From Geosiphon pyriformis (lineage: Eukaryota > Glomeromycota > Glomeromycetes > Archaeosporales > Geosiphonaceae), in the NCBI GenBank assembly GCA_016748015.1, contig JAAOMT010000693.1, forward strand, positions 1-15,517: DNA of 15,517 nt. Reading direction: 5' to 3'. This document shows positions 1 through 7,783 of this stretch, piece by piece (position 1 is the first letter of the stretch; each line of letters starts with the position of its first letter). A model generated the notes under the pieces. That model saw nothing but the letters and a program-made list of their open reading frames with translations. It did no database searches and was not told where the DNA came from. The translations under genes were made by a program, and so were the position numbers.

Positions 1-256
1 CCTAATCCTAACCCTACCCTAACCCTAACCCTAACCCTAACCCTAACCCTAACCCTAACCCTAACCCTAACCCTAACCCTAACCCTAACCCTAACCCTAA
101 CCCTATCCCTAACCCTAACCCTATCCCTAACCCTATCCCTAACCCTATCCCTAACCCTATCCCTATCCCTATCCCTAACCCTAACCCTAACCCTATCCCT
201 ATCCCTATCCCTATCCTTATCCCTATCCCTATAAATATCCCTATAAATATCCCTAA
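1..256. repeat. Telomeric repeat array (CCCTAA)n with variant inner units
   Basis: The first bases are CCCTAA hexamers, the C-rich strand of a TTAGGG telomere, oriented as expected for the left end of a chromosome. From about 100 inward, perfect units give way to CCCTAT variants, and the last stretch carries two copies of CCCTATAAATAT before the final CCCTAA at 251-256. Perfect repeats outside and degenerate ones inside is the usual picture, because telomerase renews only the outer part. The array joins retrotransposon sequence directly, with no spacer. The array's reverse strand reads as a Gly/Ile/Leu repeat protein, which I do not regard as a gene. Confidence 0.95.
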
Positions 257-257
257 C

Positions 258-746
258 TCAATGCAACCAATCAATGAAAAAAACTTTCAAGAAACACTCC
301 AAAAAAAAGCCTATACGCTTCTTAATACACTGGAAGGAAAAAGAAAGATAGCAGCAACTCACATTAAACATTCTCAAGCTCAACAAAAAGAAAAACATAA
401 CAACAAATTACCTCCTATTATCAACGAATTTAAATTTGAAAATAAAATTCTTTTACACAAAACTAAGGCTAAAAAACAATGGAGTGGAAAATTTGAAAAC
501 AAATGAGATGAACCATTTTATATTCACGAAATTCTAGGCAATGGATCATACAAGTTATGATTTGATAATAAAATACTAAAAAAAATTGCATATAAAGACA
601 GATTGAAACACTATTATTCCAAAAACAATCCTAAAATATTAATTCCACAAATTGGTACACATTCTCTTTTAATAAATCCTGAAGATATTCCCCGAAATTT
701 AGAACCAATAATTATAATAGAACAACAACTAAACTGAAACACTTAA
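258..746 (+). pseudogene. Ty3 integrase C-terminal fragment (element A)
   Basis: One reading frame runs from the telomere junction to TAA at 744-746, with TGA stops at 504-506, 558-560 and 735-737. It is rich in Lys and Gln, and near residues 75-100 it carries the QWSGKFENK / EPFYIHEILGNGSYKL pattern. I recognise this as the segment after the integrase catalytic core (GPY/F-type), which in Ty3 elements contributes to DNA binding and targeting. The stop after FENK lies where the family usually has Trp, and TGA is a single G-to-A change from TGG. The first Met (261) is only the first ATG after the junction and not a true start. No zinc-binding or catalytic-core sequence is present. Confidence 0.75.
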
Positions 747-891
747 ATTTTACAATAATTTTTTAATAAAAACACAAAGACAAAAAATAGTAAATAATTA
801 CAAAAAACACCCAAACCCAAAAACAAATAAAAACTCCATATCCTAAAATAATTTTCTTTATTCTCCCTTTTCATAATTAGTCAATTTTATC

Positions 892-1599
892 ATGATTATT
901 CCCCGAAATATTCAACAAATATCCCAAAAGTTAATTTTAGCCTTGAAAACACTTTTTGACTTATCCATAACGATTAATGAAAGTCAAATTAATTATATTC
1001 AGAAAAAAATCACAGCCACAGTAGTAAATTATTTACAGAATTATCACCCCTATAGAAAAAAAACAAAAAGTCACTCTGAAAATAAGTTACCAAGACTTTT
1101 GAAGCAAGCATTAGAAGAAAATCTTTTAATTGTCCCTATTAATATTCCACCAAATGCTACAATACAACAAAAACTTCTACTACTTCTAAATGAACAGAAC
1201 AATAAACACATCCCTATCTATAAATACTTTTACATTGAAAAGACACTTTATGAACAAAAACTGGAACTTGAAACAACAAATCTCACTCTTGAAGCTATAC
1301 AAAAACAAATTCATAATGAATTTAAAACAGCAGCTGGATTAACAAACACTCACTACAAACTTAGAACAGCTTTTAGACTCTATGATTTGTTTAATACTTG
1401 TAAAAATGTTTTACCAAATCCAATACTGCAACCAATGAAAATCCAATACATTGGCAAACTCACAGAACTGAAATTTCAACAATTTTCAGACCAGATTACT
1501 TCAATTATTTTGGATCACTATCTTAATATTACAGATAGTGCTTGGACTTTGATGAAGCTCAGTCTTGAGGAGGAAATTATGTTACCAGTAGAATTTTAG
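892..1599 (+). CDS. Intact third ORF of element A, function unknown (235 aa)
   Basis: This uninterrupted 235-codon frame starts at ATG 892, about 145 bp after the integrase end, and stops with TAG at 1597-1599, 20 bases inside the 3' LTR. The protein is Lys/Gln/Leu-rich and probably mostly helical, with no signal peptide, membrane segment or zinc motif that I can see. It does not look like an envelope protein. Element B has an ORF in the same place (13982-14638) that also ends just inside its LTR. The two share a pattern I(E/D)K..L.YE..LEL in the middle and a similar Leu-rich acidic end before the stop. A fragment of the same ORF lies at 6239-6420. The lack of stops is notable beside the broken integrase upstream. 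Role unknown; an accessory retrotransposon protein is the simplest reading. Confidence 0.6.
   Translation: MIIPRNIQQISQKLILALKTLFDLSITINESQINYIQKKITATVVNYLQNYHPYRKKTKSHSENKLPRLLKQALEENLLIVPINIPPNATIQQKLLLLLNEQNNKHIPIYKYFYIEKTLYEQKLELETTNLTLEAIQKQIHNEFKTAAGLTNTHYKLRTAFRLYDLFNTCKNVLPNPILQPMKIQYIGKLTELKFQQFSDQITSIILDHYLNITDSAWTLMKLSLEEEIMLPVEF
1567..1576 (+). promoter_or_regulatory. Polypurine tract of element A
   Basis: GAGGAGGAAA ends three bases before the LTR start TGTTACC. A purine run here primes plus-strand DNA synthesis in LTR elements. It also lies within the coding sequence of the third ORF, where it encodes acidic residues (EEE). Confidence 0.65.
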
Positions 1600-1786
1600 C
1601 TATTAATTAGCATGAAATTATCTTTATAAATCCTATAATTAATTAGTATATTAATATCATTTCAAATTATTATTTATTATTTAATCAATTATTACATATT
1701 ACAATTCAATTAAATAATCCAATTAGTATAACAGAAAGTAAGATGATCAAATTACACAATATCCTGAACTTTGTAACATTCAAAAA

Positions 1787-1909
1787 TTCGCTGAAATTTA
1801 TAGAAATTTGCCAAAATTATGAATAGTTCACCCAAATTAATCAATAGTTCAGCGAAATAACTTGTAATTCATCAAAATGTATCTTTAGTTCACCGAAATT
1901 TGAGCAAAG
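1787..1909 (+). repeat. Degenerate 20-21 bp tandem repeat, about 6 copies, in LTR A
   Basis: Six successive units begin TTCGCTGAAAT, TTTGCCAAAAT, TTCACCCAAAT, TTCAGCGAAAT, TTCATCAAAAT and TTCACCGAAAT, each 20-21 bases apart, with ATAG-like ends. The array lies about 40 bp upstream of the TATA box, where LTR enhancers usually sit. It falls in the part missing from the second copy (6239-7045). Confidence 0.7.
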
Positions 1910-1950
1910 AGAATAAGTGCAAGTTCATAGACTAGTACTACAACAAGTTG

Positions 1951-1958
1951 TATAAAAG
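1951..1958 (+). promoter_or_regulatory. TATA box of LTR A
   Basis: TATAAAAG lies downstream of the tandem repeats in LTR A. It is preserved at 6468-6475 in the second copy although the surrounding sequence has many transitions. Probable core promoter of the element; a start site about 30 bases downstream would be expected. Confidence 0.55.
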
Positions 1959-2547
1959 AAAAGCTTTTTTCTTCAAAGAAATGTATCTTACTTTAGATTT
2001 ATCACTTAGAACCATTTCTATACACACAAAAAAAATAAATATCAAATAATTTGAAAAACCAAATTCTTTAATTATTGCACTTGGAAAATTCCCAAAACCC
2101 AACTAATGTTTTGAAATTAATTAGCTACCAATTTTAGTAAACTGTTAGTGACTTCAGGCCTGGATAGAAAACGTTTCTCTTGACAGAATTTAATTTCTTT
2201 TACATTTCTTTTATTTTCTTTTATTTTCTTACTATAATTATTAGGGTAGTCTACAAACAAGATTTCTGTAGAAGAGTTGATTTTTACAGCAAAGTTACTA
2301 CACATTTTTAGTGAGCTTCCAGACAAACAATTCTTGAGAAAGAGTTGACATTCACTGCAATATAACTACATAAAGTAACTGGCACAAAATTGGCCATTCC
2401 ATTTATAAGCCCAGCAGTTCAAATTATAGGAGATAATTTGAAGATAAATTCAATTATTGGAGATTCAACTACTTCTAGAAAACGTGAATTTGCAACCAAC
2501 AGACATTTACAACATTCAAAAAAAGAGATCAAAAACCTTCAATAACA

Positions 2548-2990
2548 CCACCAATGACTGTGAATGAGCTAGAATTGGCTGCTTTAAAGATCAAAGAGTT
2601 GATAAAAAAAGCTTGGCTAAAATGTGTATTAACAGAAACACCAGTATACAGACCCAAAATTGTAACCGAAAGCTTGTCTTTAAATAAAAAATAAACAGAA
2701 ATCAGCTGACCAGGAATTTTGTTCACCTTTGAAACATGCCAAGCCAAAGAACTGTTCATAATAGCAACTCCAGTACCAAAAAAACCCACACCCAAACCAG
2801 AAGTGAAAATCCGAATTCCATCAAACTTATTCATAATTCAAAGTCTAATATTAGATCTCAATTTGGTTTCTGTAACAATAGAAACCATATTTCCTAATTC
2901 CTTATGCTAACAAACAATGTCTTCCTGCTTTGCAGGGACATTTATACCTCTAATATTACACGTAGTAAATTTCCAAACTAAATTACTCAT
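2548..2990 (-). pseudogene. LINE ORF2, N-terminal endonuclease fragment
   Basis: The frame starts at ATG 2990-2988, which overlaps the ORF1 stop as TAATG. The protein reads MSNLVWKF, then CNIRGIN, then VTETKL, then a FTSGL...GVAIMN segment and ends at VIGG. CNIRG and ETK match the Asn and Glu metal-site motifs of exonuclease-endonuclease-phosphatase domains, which in LINEs nick target DNA to prime reverse transcription. The next motif of the family, the Asp of GGDFN, is missing because the LTR of element A follows immediately. Two in-frame stops lie between residues 20 and 45, one after DIVC and one after NIRL; at least the first fits Trp (TGG) changed by G-to-A. The rest of the endonuclease, RT and C-terminus are absent. 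Confidence 0.75.
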
Positions 2991-4850
2991 TAAAAAGTAG
3001 GAGGAACAAACAAATTCAAGTCAGAACACAAGTGATCTAATCTCTCTAAAACTGACTTAACTAACACTTTTAGAGCCACTATCTTGGATTTCAAACCTCC
3101 CACTTTGGTGGTTAAAACCTTAGAACTGTTTAAGCTAATGTCAGCAACCGTATTAGTAACAACCATGGAAAGGGGAATAAAATGAATCAAAGCATCATCC
3201 AAAGTTATATTCAAATCTATGTCCACTGCCAAGGATGTAGAAGCTATAGGAGGAAAGACAAGAGGCAAAGATGCCAGAGGCATTAATTCAACATTGTTCA
3301 GCTTTCTCAAAATATCAGAAACTTGGTCTGCCAAAAGCTCTAAAAAGCATTCCAAAGAAGATAAATGGTTATGTAAAGCAGAGTCACCAGAGGGAGCAGA
3401 GATCATTAAAGAAATTCTAGCACCAGAAAACAAACTATTACCAAAAGACACCAAAGAAACCATGCAAGGTGGAGAACTATTAGAAGAAGAATTAAGTGAC
3501 ATGATCTGTATTCACAACTTGACACCAAAAGTGGCAGGATGGGAGATAGGGACAGTTTTCTTTGTATACAACTTGGCTAGCCAAAGACAATGTTCCACTG
3601 AAGTGACTTTTCTAACAATTTTTGAAGACTTAGGAGTGAATGCAAGTGGTGCACCACATTCCAAAGCAGAATGACCAAGAAACTCATATCTCTCACAATA
3701 AACCAAATCCAGTCTAGCCCAAGAAAGTTTGACATCACCAAATATTAGCTTAGTGCAATAAACAGATTCCATTGCATCCTCAGACTCAAAGCTAACCACA
3801 GCACAGCAAATTCTATTGCCAGAATCCAATAAACAATTTATAATACAAGTTTTCTTACCAGCTCTTTTCAAAAAAGTGCTCAAATCATGAGCAGTTGTTT
3901 CTACAGACAAAGTAAATAACAAAGCCCTGAACCAGTCTCTTGATGCCCATGTTTCACAATCTTTTACAGTTATAGCCACTCACACAGAATTTTTTCCAAT
4001 CAAAAAAAATCATTTAGCAGCCAATTGTATAGTTTGACCTATTTCAGCAAATTCCACCATAGCTTTTTGCCACAATTCAATAAGTTGGATTTTGATCGAC
4101 TTAATTTTGCCAAACTCAGTTAAAGCAGTGACAATCATTTCTTTTGGTGTGTTCATGGGAATTTTTTTGATGACCACAGCCCAATTTGAGCAAATTTTTT
4201 ATTTCTTGAGATTGCTGTTAATAATGATCTTTTTTTCTCTGGTCAATAATATAGCTTTAATTAAGCTCTCATCATAAATAAATGTAGATCAGATAATTTC
4301 TTCAAATTTTGAGGGGGTAGTAACCCCCTCCAAAACCATTGACTAAAGAAAAAAATTTCCTAATGAACTGAGTCTTTGCTGTTACTGATTTCCTTTTCAC
4401 AGCAGAAAGATTGATATCTAAGGCAAAGGATTTTTTAATGAGCACTTCAACCTGAGTTTTTACTACTTTAGGATCAATTCATCTTTTTTCAAAAGAAATA
4501 TTGAAAGAGAGAAGAAGGTGAATTATGTTCTCATCCATTCCAAAATCAATAGTACCAATAGAGAAGCCACCGACCAAATCAATAATGACTTTCTTAGCTT
4601 TGGGAGTTGTTACAGCCAAACCAAGAAAAGAAGCACCACCTGAACTCAACTCAGTACTACCAAGCTTATTGTTATTGAACTCACTGTTCATATCCGAATA
4701 TATGTTCTCATTGATATTAAGTTTAGTCAAAGAAATTTTCTTTTCATCACCAGAGTGTTTGATATTGCTAACAGAGATTTTTTTTTTCTGAGAGAAAGTT
4801 CTATCAACAGGACCATAAAGAGCACTTTTAGGTGTCTTTTTTTTAGACAT
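2990..4850 (-). pseudogene. LINE ORF1 pseudogene: RRM-like folds plus CCHC knuckle
   Basis: The start is ATG 4850-4848 (MSKKKTPKS), about 620 codons before the TAA at 2992-2990. A Ser/Lys-rich N-terminus is followed by two segments with RRM-like beta-alpha patterns (about 4170-4020 and 3920-3750). Next is a CCHC knuckle (3697-3656: Cys, Tyr in place of the second Cys, His, Cys), then a Leu-rich, possibly coiled-coil C-terminal third. RRM plus CCHC is the known type I ORF1 design, which binds element RNA. Damage: one extra G in a G-run near 4316 shifts the frame, and stops lie at 4481-4479, 4201-4199, 4012-4010, 3982-3980 and 3514-3512. Several (for example KR*IDPK) fit TGG to TGA. Plus-strand ORFs over this region are shadows. 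Confidence 0.75.
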
Positions 4851-5640
4851 ATTGCTATTCAAAGCAGCCTCCAGATCTACCACAAATAGGTTATTAGCTT
4901 GAAAAATAATAAGAGTAATAAAACAAGCAGGATAAAAACAAAAAAACTTCTTTTTCAAAATTTGCTCTTTGGAAAATTAGGACAAAAAAGAGAAAAAAGT
5001 TTTTTAAATATGCTTTTTGTTGCAGTTTTTACACTTAAGTAAAATATAAAATAGTTGTTTCTGTAATTCTAATTTATAATACCAAACTTTATTTCAACTA
5101 CTAATTTCTTTAAAAATTTTTTGTTTTGTTTTTTTAGTCTAATTAGATATTAATTCAAAAGTTATATATGTTTTAGTAATTGGTATTTCTTTTTTTTTTA
5201 AATTCGAACATAGAGGTTTTTTCTGATTATTTGTTAAAAGTACTACATATAACAAGCACTCTAATATATTGTTTTTGATATGAAATTTTAAGTTTTTGGG
5301 TTTTTTAATCTAAGTTTGTATTGGTCTTGAAAAGCCAATTATTTTTAATAAATGTTTAATATTGAGATGTATTTATAATTAAAACTTTTATTAAAATGAT
5401 AATTCCATTAATTGTGAAAAAAAAGTTGTTAATTTTTTTTACTGGGATCTTCTTTATATTATTGGCTATTACAATTACTGTTTGGACTAATCTGTCTATA
5501 TTTTAATTTAGTTGTTGTATTAGTTAGTAGATAATAATACTTTTGGCAAATTTACTGTTTAGAATTAATCAAATTTGCTTTTCTTTAACTTTAGCTTTAA
5601 TATTATTACTTATAAAAATTAAGAGTATTGTATAGTTAAA
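4851..5640. other. AT-rich non-coding stretch, possible LINE 5' UTR
   Basis: No ORF with recognisable content is present on either strand. The minus-strand frame of LINE ORF1 stays open to 4958, giving a hydrophobic N-terminal extension, but the MSKKKT start at 4850 fits the family better. The remainder is T-rich on the plus strand with homopolymer runs. Part of it may be the LINE 5' UTR; no boundary or repeat pair shows where the element begins. Confidence 0.5.
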
Positions 5641-5647
5641 AAATTTG

Positions 5648-5814
5648 CCAATCAGAAGTAGACATAATAACAAAGGAATTTCAAGATTATTCTGAAGAAA
5701 TTGCAGGATTCCAGAATTTTAGAATTCTAGAATTCTTCATAAAAAATTACAGGATTTTTCTGAAGAAATCACAAGATTCCAGAAATTTCATATAATACCA
5801 ATTATGTATATATA
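5648..5814 (+). promoter_or_regulatory. Promoter-like cluster: CCAAT box and TATA box
   Basis: CCAAT at 5648-5652 is followed by the direct repeats, a second CCAAT at about 5798, and TATATATA at 5807-5814. About 110 bases later an ATG (5924) follows AACCAAA, an acceptable eukaryotic start context. The order and spacing look like a fungal core promoter whose gene has decayed. In DNA this AT-rich such words occur by chance, so the call is weak. Confidence 0.3.
5691..5784. repeat. Pair of 26-bp direct repeats around a 16-bp palindrome
   Basis: Units at 5691-5716 and 5759-5784 begin TCTGAAGAAAT and end GATTCCAGAA; they differ at three bases, all transitions. Between them AGAATTCTAGAATTCT (5721-5736) is a perfect palindrome. 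The structure could be a small foldback element or part of a promoter. It has no terminal inverted repeats that I can find. Confidence 0.6.
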
Positions 5815-5923
5815 GCAGTAGTATTAGAAGCAAAAAAAGACAGAATTCAGTTCAGTTTTAATTTAGCATTTTTTTTTATCTATTAATTAATCCTCACTTC
5901 ACATATAGTTACTGTTAACCAAA

Positions 5924-6034
5924 ATGAATTTATTAACCATATCAAATAAAACATACTTATTATCATTTAATCTATATTATTATTATTTAATTGAAAATTT
6001 TCATCACTTTTCTATTATTAATACTTTATGTTAA
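5924..6034 (+). CDS. Short ORF (36 aa) downstream of the promoter-like cluster, doubtful
   Basis: ATG 5924 opens 36 codons ending in TAA 6032-6034. The peptide begins MNLLTISNK and is rich in Leu, Tyr, Asn and Ile. I recognise no family. It is listed only because it is the first ATG after the CCAAT/TATA cluster. It could be the eroded 5' end of a gene or chance. Confidence 0.15.
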   Translation: MNLLTISNKTYLLSFNLYYYYLIENFHHFSIINTLC

Positions 6035-6238
6035 TAACATTCAACACTTAAATATATTAAAACAATAGCTTTTGATCATAACAATTAACAGGATATTAAT
6101 TTTTTCTTTTTTTTTATTTATTTATTTATTTTTATTTTGTTGTTTTGTTGCTTTACTAACTGATTAAAGAATTAATACATAAAGTACTAACATTAAAAAT
6201 AGCACTGATAAAAAACCCAAAAATAAGAGTAGACATTC
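6035..6238. other. AT-rich non-coding stretch with a TTTA microsatellite
   Basis: A T-rich run with about five TTTA/TTTT units lies at 6108-6136. I see no gene. The border with the following retrotransposon copy at about 6239 is abrupt: sequence to its left has no resemblance to the matching part of element A. Confidence 0.5.
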
Positions 6239-6420
6239 GAAATTTGAAACAACAAATCTTATTCTTAAAGCTATACAAAAACAAATTTACAATAAATTCA
6301 AGACAACAATTGGATTAATAAACACTTATTACAAACCTAAAACAGTTTTTAAATTTTATAATCTATTTAATATTTGTAAAAATGTCCTACAAAATTTAAT
6401 ATTTCAATCAATAAAGATTC

Positions 6421-6439
6421 AGATGTGTATAAGAGACAG
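6421..6439 (+). other. Exact Tn5 mosaic end / Nextera adapter sequence
   Basis: AGATGTGTATAAGAGACAG is base for base the 19-bp mosaic end used by engineered Tn5 transposase in library preparation. It lies exactly where two parts of the element A copy are joined with 478 bp missing. A chance match of this length is very unlikely. The most probable meaning is an adapter left in a chimeric read and carried into the assembly. Confidence 0.93.
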
Positions 6440-6467
6440 GTTCATAGACTAGTATTATAACAAGTTG

Positions 6468-6475
6468 TATAAAAG
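6468..6475 (+). promoter_or_regulatory. TATA box in the second LTR A copy
   Basis: TATAAAAG corresponds to 1951-1958 of LTR A and is unchanged although neighbouring bases carry many transitions. Confidence 0.45.
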
Positions 6476-7045
6476 AAAAACTTTTCTTTTTAAGAAAATG
6501 TATTTTATTTATAATAATTTTATCATAGATATCTTATTTGAGAATTATTTTTTTTAGAACAAGTCTCTTAGTACAAATCAAATAAAAACCAAATACTTAA
6601 AAAATGCAAAAATTTATTAGTTAATATTTGAAATTCTAACTAATGTTTTATAATTAATTAATAACTTTAGGTTTAAATAGAAAACAATTCCTTTAACAAA
6701 ATTTTATTTCTTTTATATTTCTATTATTTTTTTTTATTTTTTTTAATATAATTATTAAAATAGTTTACAGACAAAATTCTTGTAAAAAAGTTAATTTTTA
6801 TAGCAAAGTAATTACACATTTTTAGTAAGCTTTCAGATAAGTAATTTTTAAAAAAAAGTTGACTTTTATTATAAAGTAATTGGCATAAAATCAGCTATTC
6901 TACTTATAAATCCAGTATTTTAAATTATAGAAAATAATTTAAAAATAAATTCAGTTATCAGAGATTTAACAGTTTTCAAAAATGTGAATTTATAATAAAC
7001 AGACATTAACAACATTTAAAAAAAAGACCAAAAACCTTAGTAACA

Positions 7046-7639
7046 ATATTTCTAAAAATATGTCATAATTTTCTAAAAATATGTTTACTTGTTAAGTACT
7101 ATTTTTTTATTAGTCTATTTTTATAATTTGTTTTTTTTATTTCTTTCTTGTATTTTTTTTCTATAAATAACAATAATAATAAAAATTTCACCTAATGGCT
7201 TTTATAATTAATTTGGTTTTTTGTTAACTAAAATAGTTTATTTGCTTGGTATTGTTAAGTTTTTTGTAGTTAGTTTTGGTCTGTATAAAATGTGTTTGTT
7301 TTTTTCAAGCATAAACAATAGTACAGAAGTTTATATAAAAATGTAATATTGTTTTGATTAACTTAAATAACTGGTCATATATAGCAAATATATAAGTTAT
7401 ATCTAGTTAGATTTATTTAGTTTGTTTCTGTATACTATATAGTGATTAAGTTGTATTCATTAATAATAATAATAAAAATTAAACCATAGTTATTTAAATA
7501 CTATTTTAATTATTAAATAAATTATTATAATTAATAATAATAAAATACATACTATTATTAAGTCAAAAAAATTATTAATAGAAAAAAATTAATAATAAAA
7601 TAGATAAATATATACTTAAATATATAATAACAATTATAT
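7046..7639. other. AT-rich non-coding stretch between two elements
   Basis: Nothing with coding character is seen on either strand. There are T-runs in the first half and TAATAA-type microsatellites around 7460-7620. The stretch separates the TAACA end of the element A copy from the TGTTA start of element B and is probably the ancestral target DNA. Confidence 0.55.
7636..7639. repeat. Possible target-site duplication ATAT (left)
   Basis: ATAT lies directly left of the 5' LTR, and the same four bases follow the 3' LTR at 15336-15339. Ty3 elements commonly make 4-6 bp duplications. In AT-rich DNA the match may be chance. Confidence 0.4.
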
Positions 7640-7727
7640 TGTTACAGTTGAAATTTATACTTTTTATTAATTATCACATGTATTAACCACTGATGTCATA
7701 TAAATTAGTCACTCTATTTTTAGTAAG

Positions 7728-7763
7728 TAATCATTAATCTGATCATTAATCTAATCATTGACA
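7728..7763 (+). repeat. 12-bp tandem repeat, 3 copies, U3 of 5' LTR
   Basis: The units TAATCATTAATC, TGATCATTAATC and TAATCATTGACA lie 13 bp upstream of the TATA box. The matching array in the 3' LTR has 11 units. The consensus is close to TGATTATTGACC. Confidence 0.85.
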
Positions 7764-7775
7764 ACTTTTGACAGC

Positions 7776-7783
7776 TATATAAG
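7776..7783 (+). promoter_or_regulatory. TATA box of the 5' LTR, element B
   Basis: TATATAAG follows GACAGC and the tandem repeats, and is conserved at 14818-14825 in the 3' LTR. It is the likely core promoter for the genomic RNA of the element. Confidence 0.6.

Larger units (their letters stand above)
257..2547 (+). mobile_element. Element A: 5'-truncated Ty3-type LTR retrotransposon next to the telomere
   Basis: What remains is the 3' end of a Ty3-type element: integrase C-terminus (about 257-746), a third ORF (892-1599), a polypurine tract (1567-1576) and a 3' LTR (1580-2547). The 5' LTR, gag, protease, RT and most of integrase are missing, and their place is taken by telomeric repeats. 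The right boundary is sharp: the LTR ends in TAACA at 2547 and the next base belongs to a minus-strand LINE endonuclease reading frame. A second copy of this 3' end lies at 6239-7045 and supports the LTR end. Order of events inferred: insertion into the LINE, then loss of the left part with telomere capture. Confidence 0.85.
1580..2547 (+). repeat. 3' LTR of element A (968 bp)
   Basis: The LTR starts TGTTACCAG and ends TAACA, so the termini form the inverted pair TGTTA/TAACA, the same as in element B. It follows a polypurine tract. The right end is fixed by a second copy ending in the same TAACA at 7045, after which the two sequences differ. Inside are a roughly 20-bp tandem array (1787-1909), a TATAAAAG box (1951-1958) and a pyrimidine-rich stretch near 2190-2230. 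The first 20 bases are coding for the third ORF. The 5' partner LTR is absent, so age cannot be estimated from LTR divergence. Confidence 0.75.
2548..4850 (-). mobile_element. Non-LTR (LINE-type) retrotransposon fragment: ORF1 plus start of ORF2
   Basis: The minus strand carries two joined reading frames. ORF1 (4850-2990) has RNA-binding-like folds and a CCHC knuckle. ORF2 starts at 2990 and holds the first part of an apurinic/apyrimidinic-type endonuclease. The endonuclease breaks off at its GG(D) motif where LTR A begins at 2547. Reverse transcriptase, the rest of ORF2 and the 3' UTR are absent and would have lain to the left, where the telomere now is. Both ORFs resemble a LINE family that I know to be abundant in Rhizophagus-type fungi. 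In-frame stops fit C-to-T or G-to-A changes. The 5' end of the element was not located; the 5' UTR probably extends past 4850. Confidence 0.8.
6239..7045 (+). mobile_element. Second, hypermutated copy of the element A 3' end
   Basis: Bases 6239-6420 match 1261-1444 (part of the third ORF) and 6440-7045 match 1923-2547 (LTR from just before the TATA box to the terminal TAACA). Differences from element A are overwhelmingly C-to-T or G-to-A, with this copy the more AT-rich one. The 478 bp of element A between the two blocks (end of the third ORF, polypurine tract, LTR start and tandem repeats) are absent, and exactly at the joint lies a 19-base Tn5 mosaic end. The ORF is unreadable here. The left edge is truncated; the right edge is the LTR terminus. 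Confidence 0.85.

Noticed and set aside
14-274. Minus-strand ORF encoding Gly/Ile/Leu repeats
   Set aside because: It is a translation of the telomeric hexamer array and has no independent coding sign.
2117-2326. Minus-strand ORF of 69 codons inside LTR A
   Set aside because: It lies inside an LTR, matches no family I know, and the matching part of the second copy is not kept open.
2719-2910. Plus-strand ORF over the LINE endonuclease
   Set aside because: It is antisense to a recognisable endonuclease frame, so a shadow. The same applies to 3219-3674, 4092-4277 and 4525-4791.
7041-7050. ATATT after the element A copy as a target duplication
   Set aside because: The left end of that copy is truncated, so no partner exists, and the word is common in this AT-rich DNA.
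7460-7620. Possible origin or scaffold-attachment DNA in TAA-rich sequence
   Set aside because: AT-richness is general in this window; no specific motif or structure supports it.
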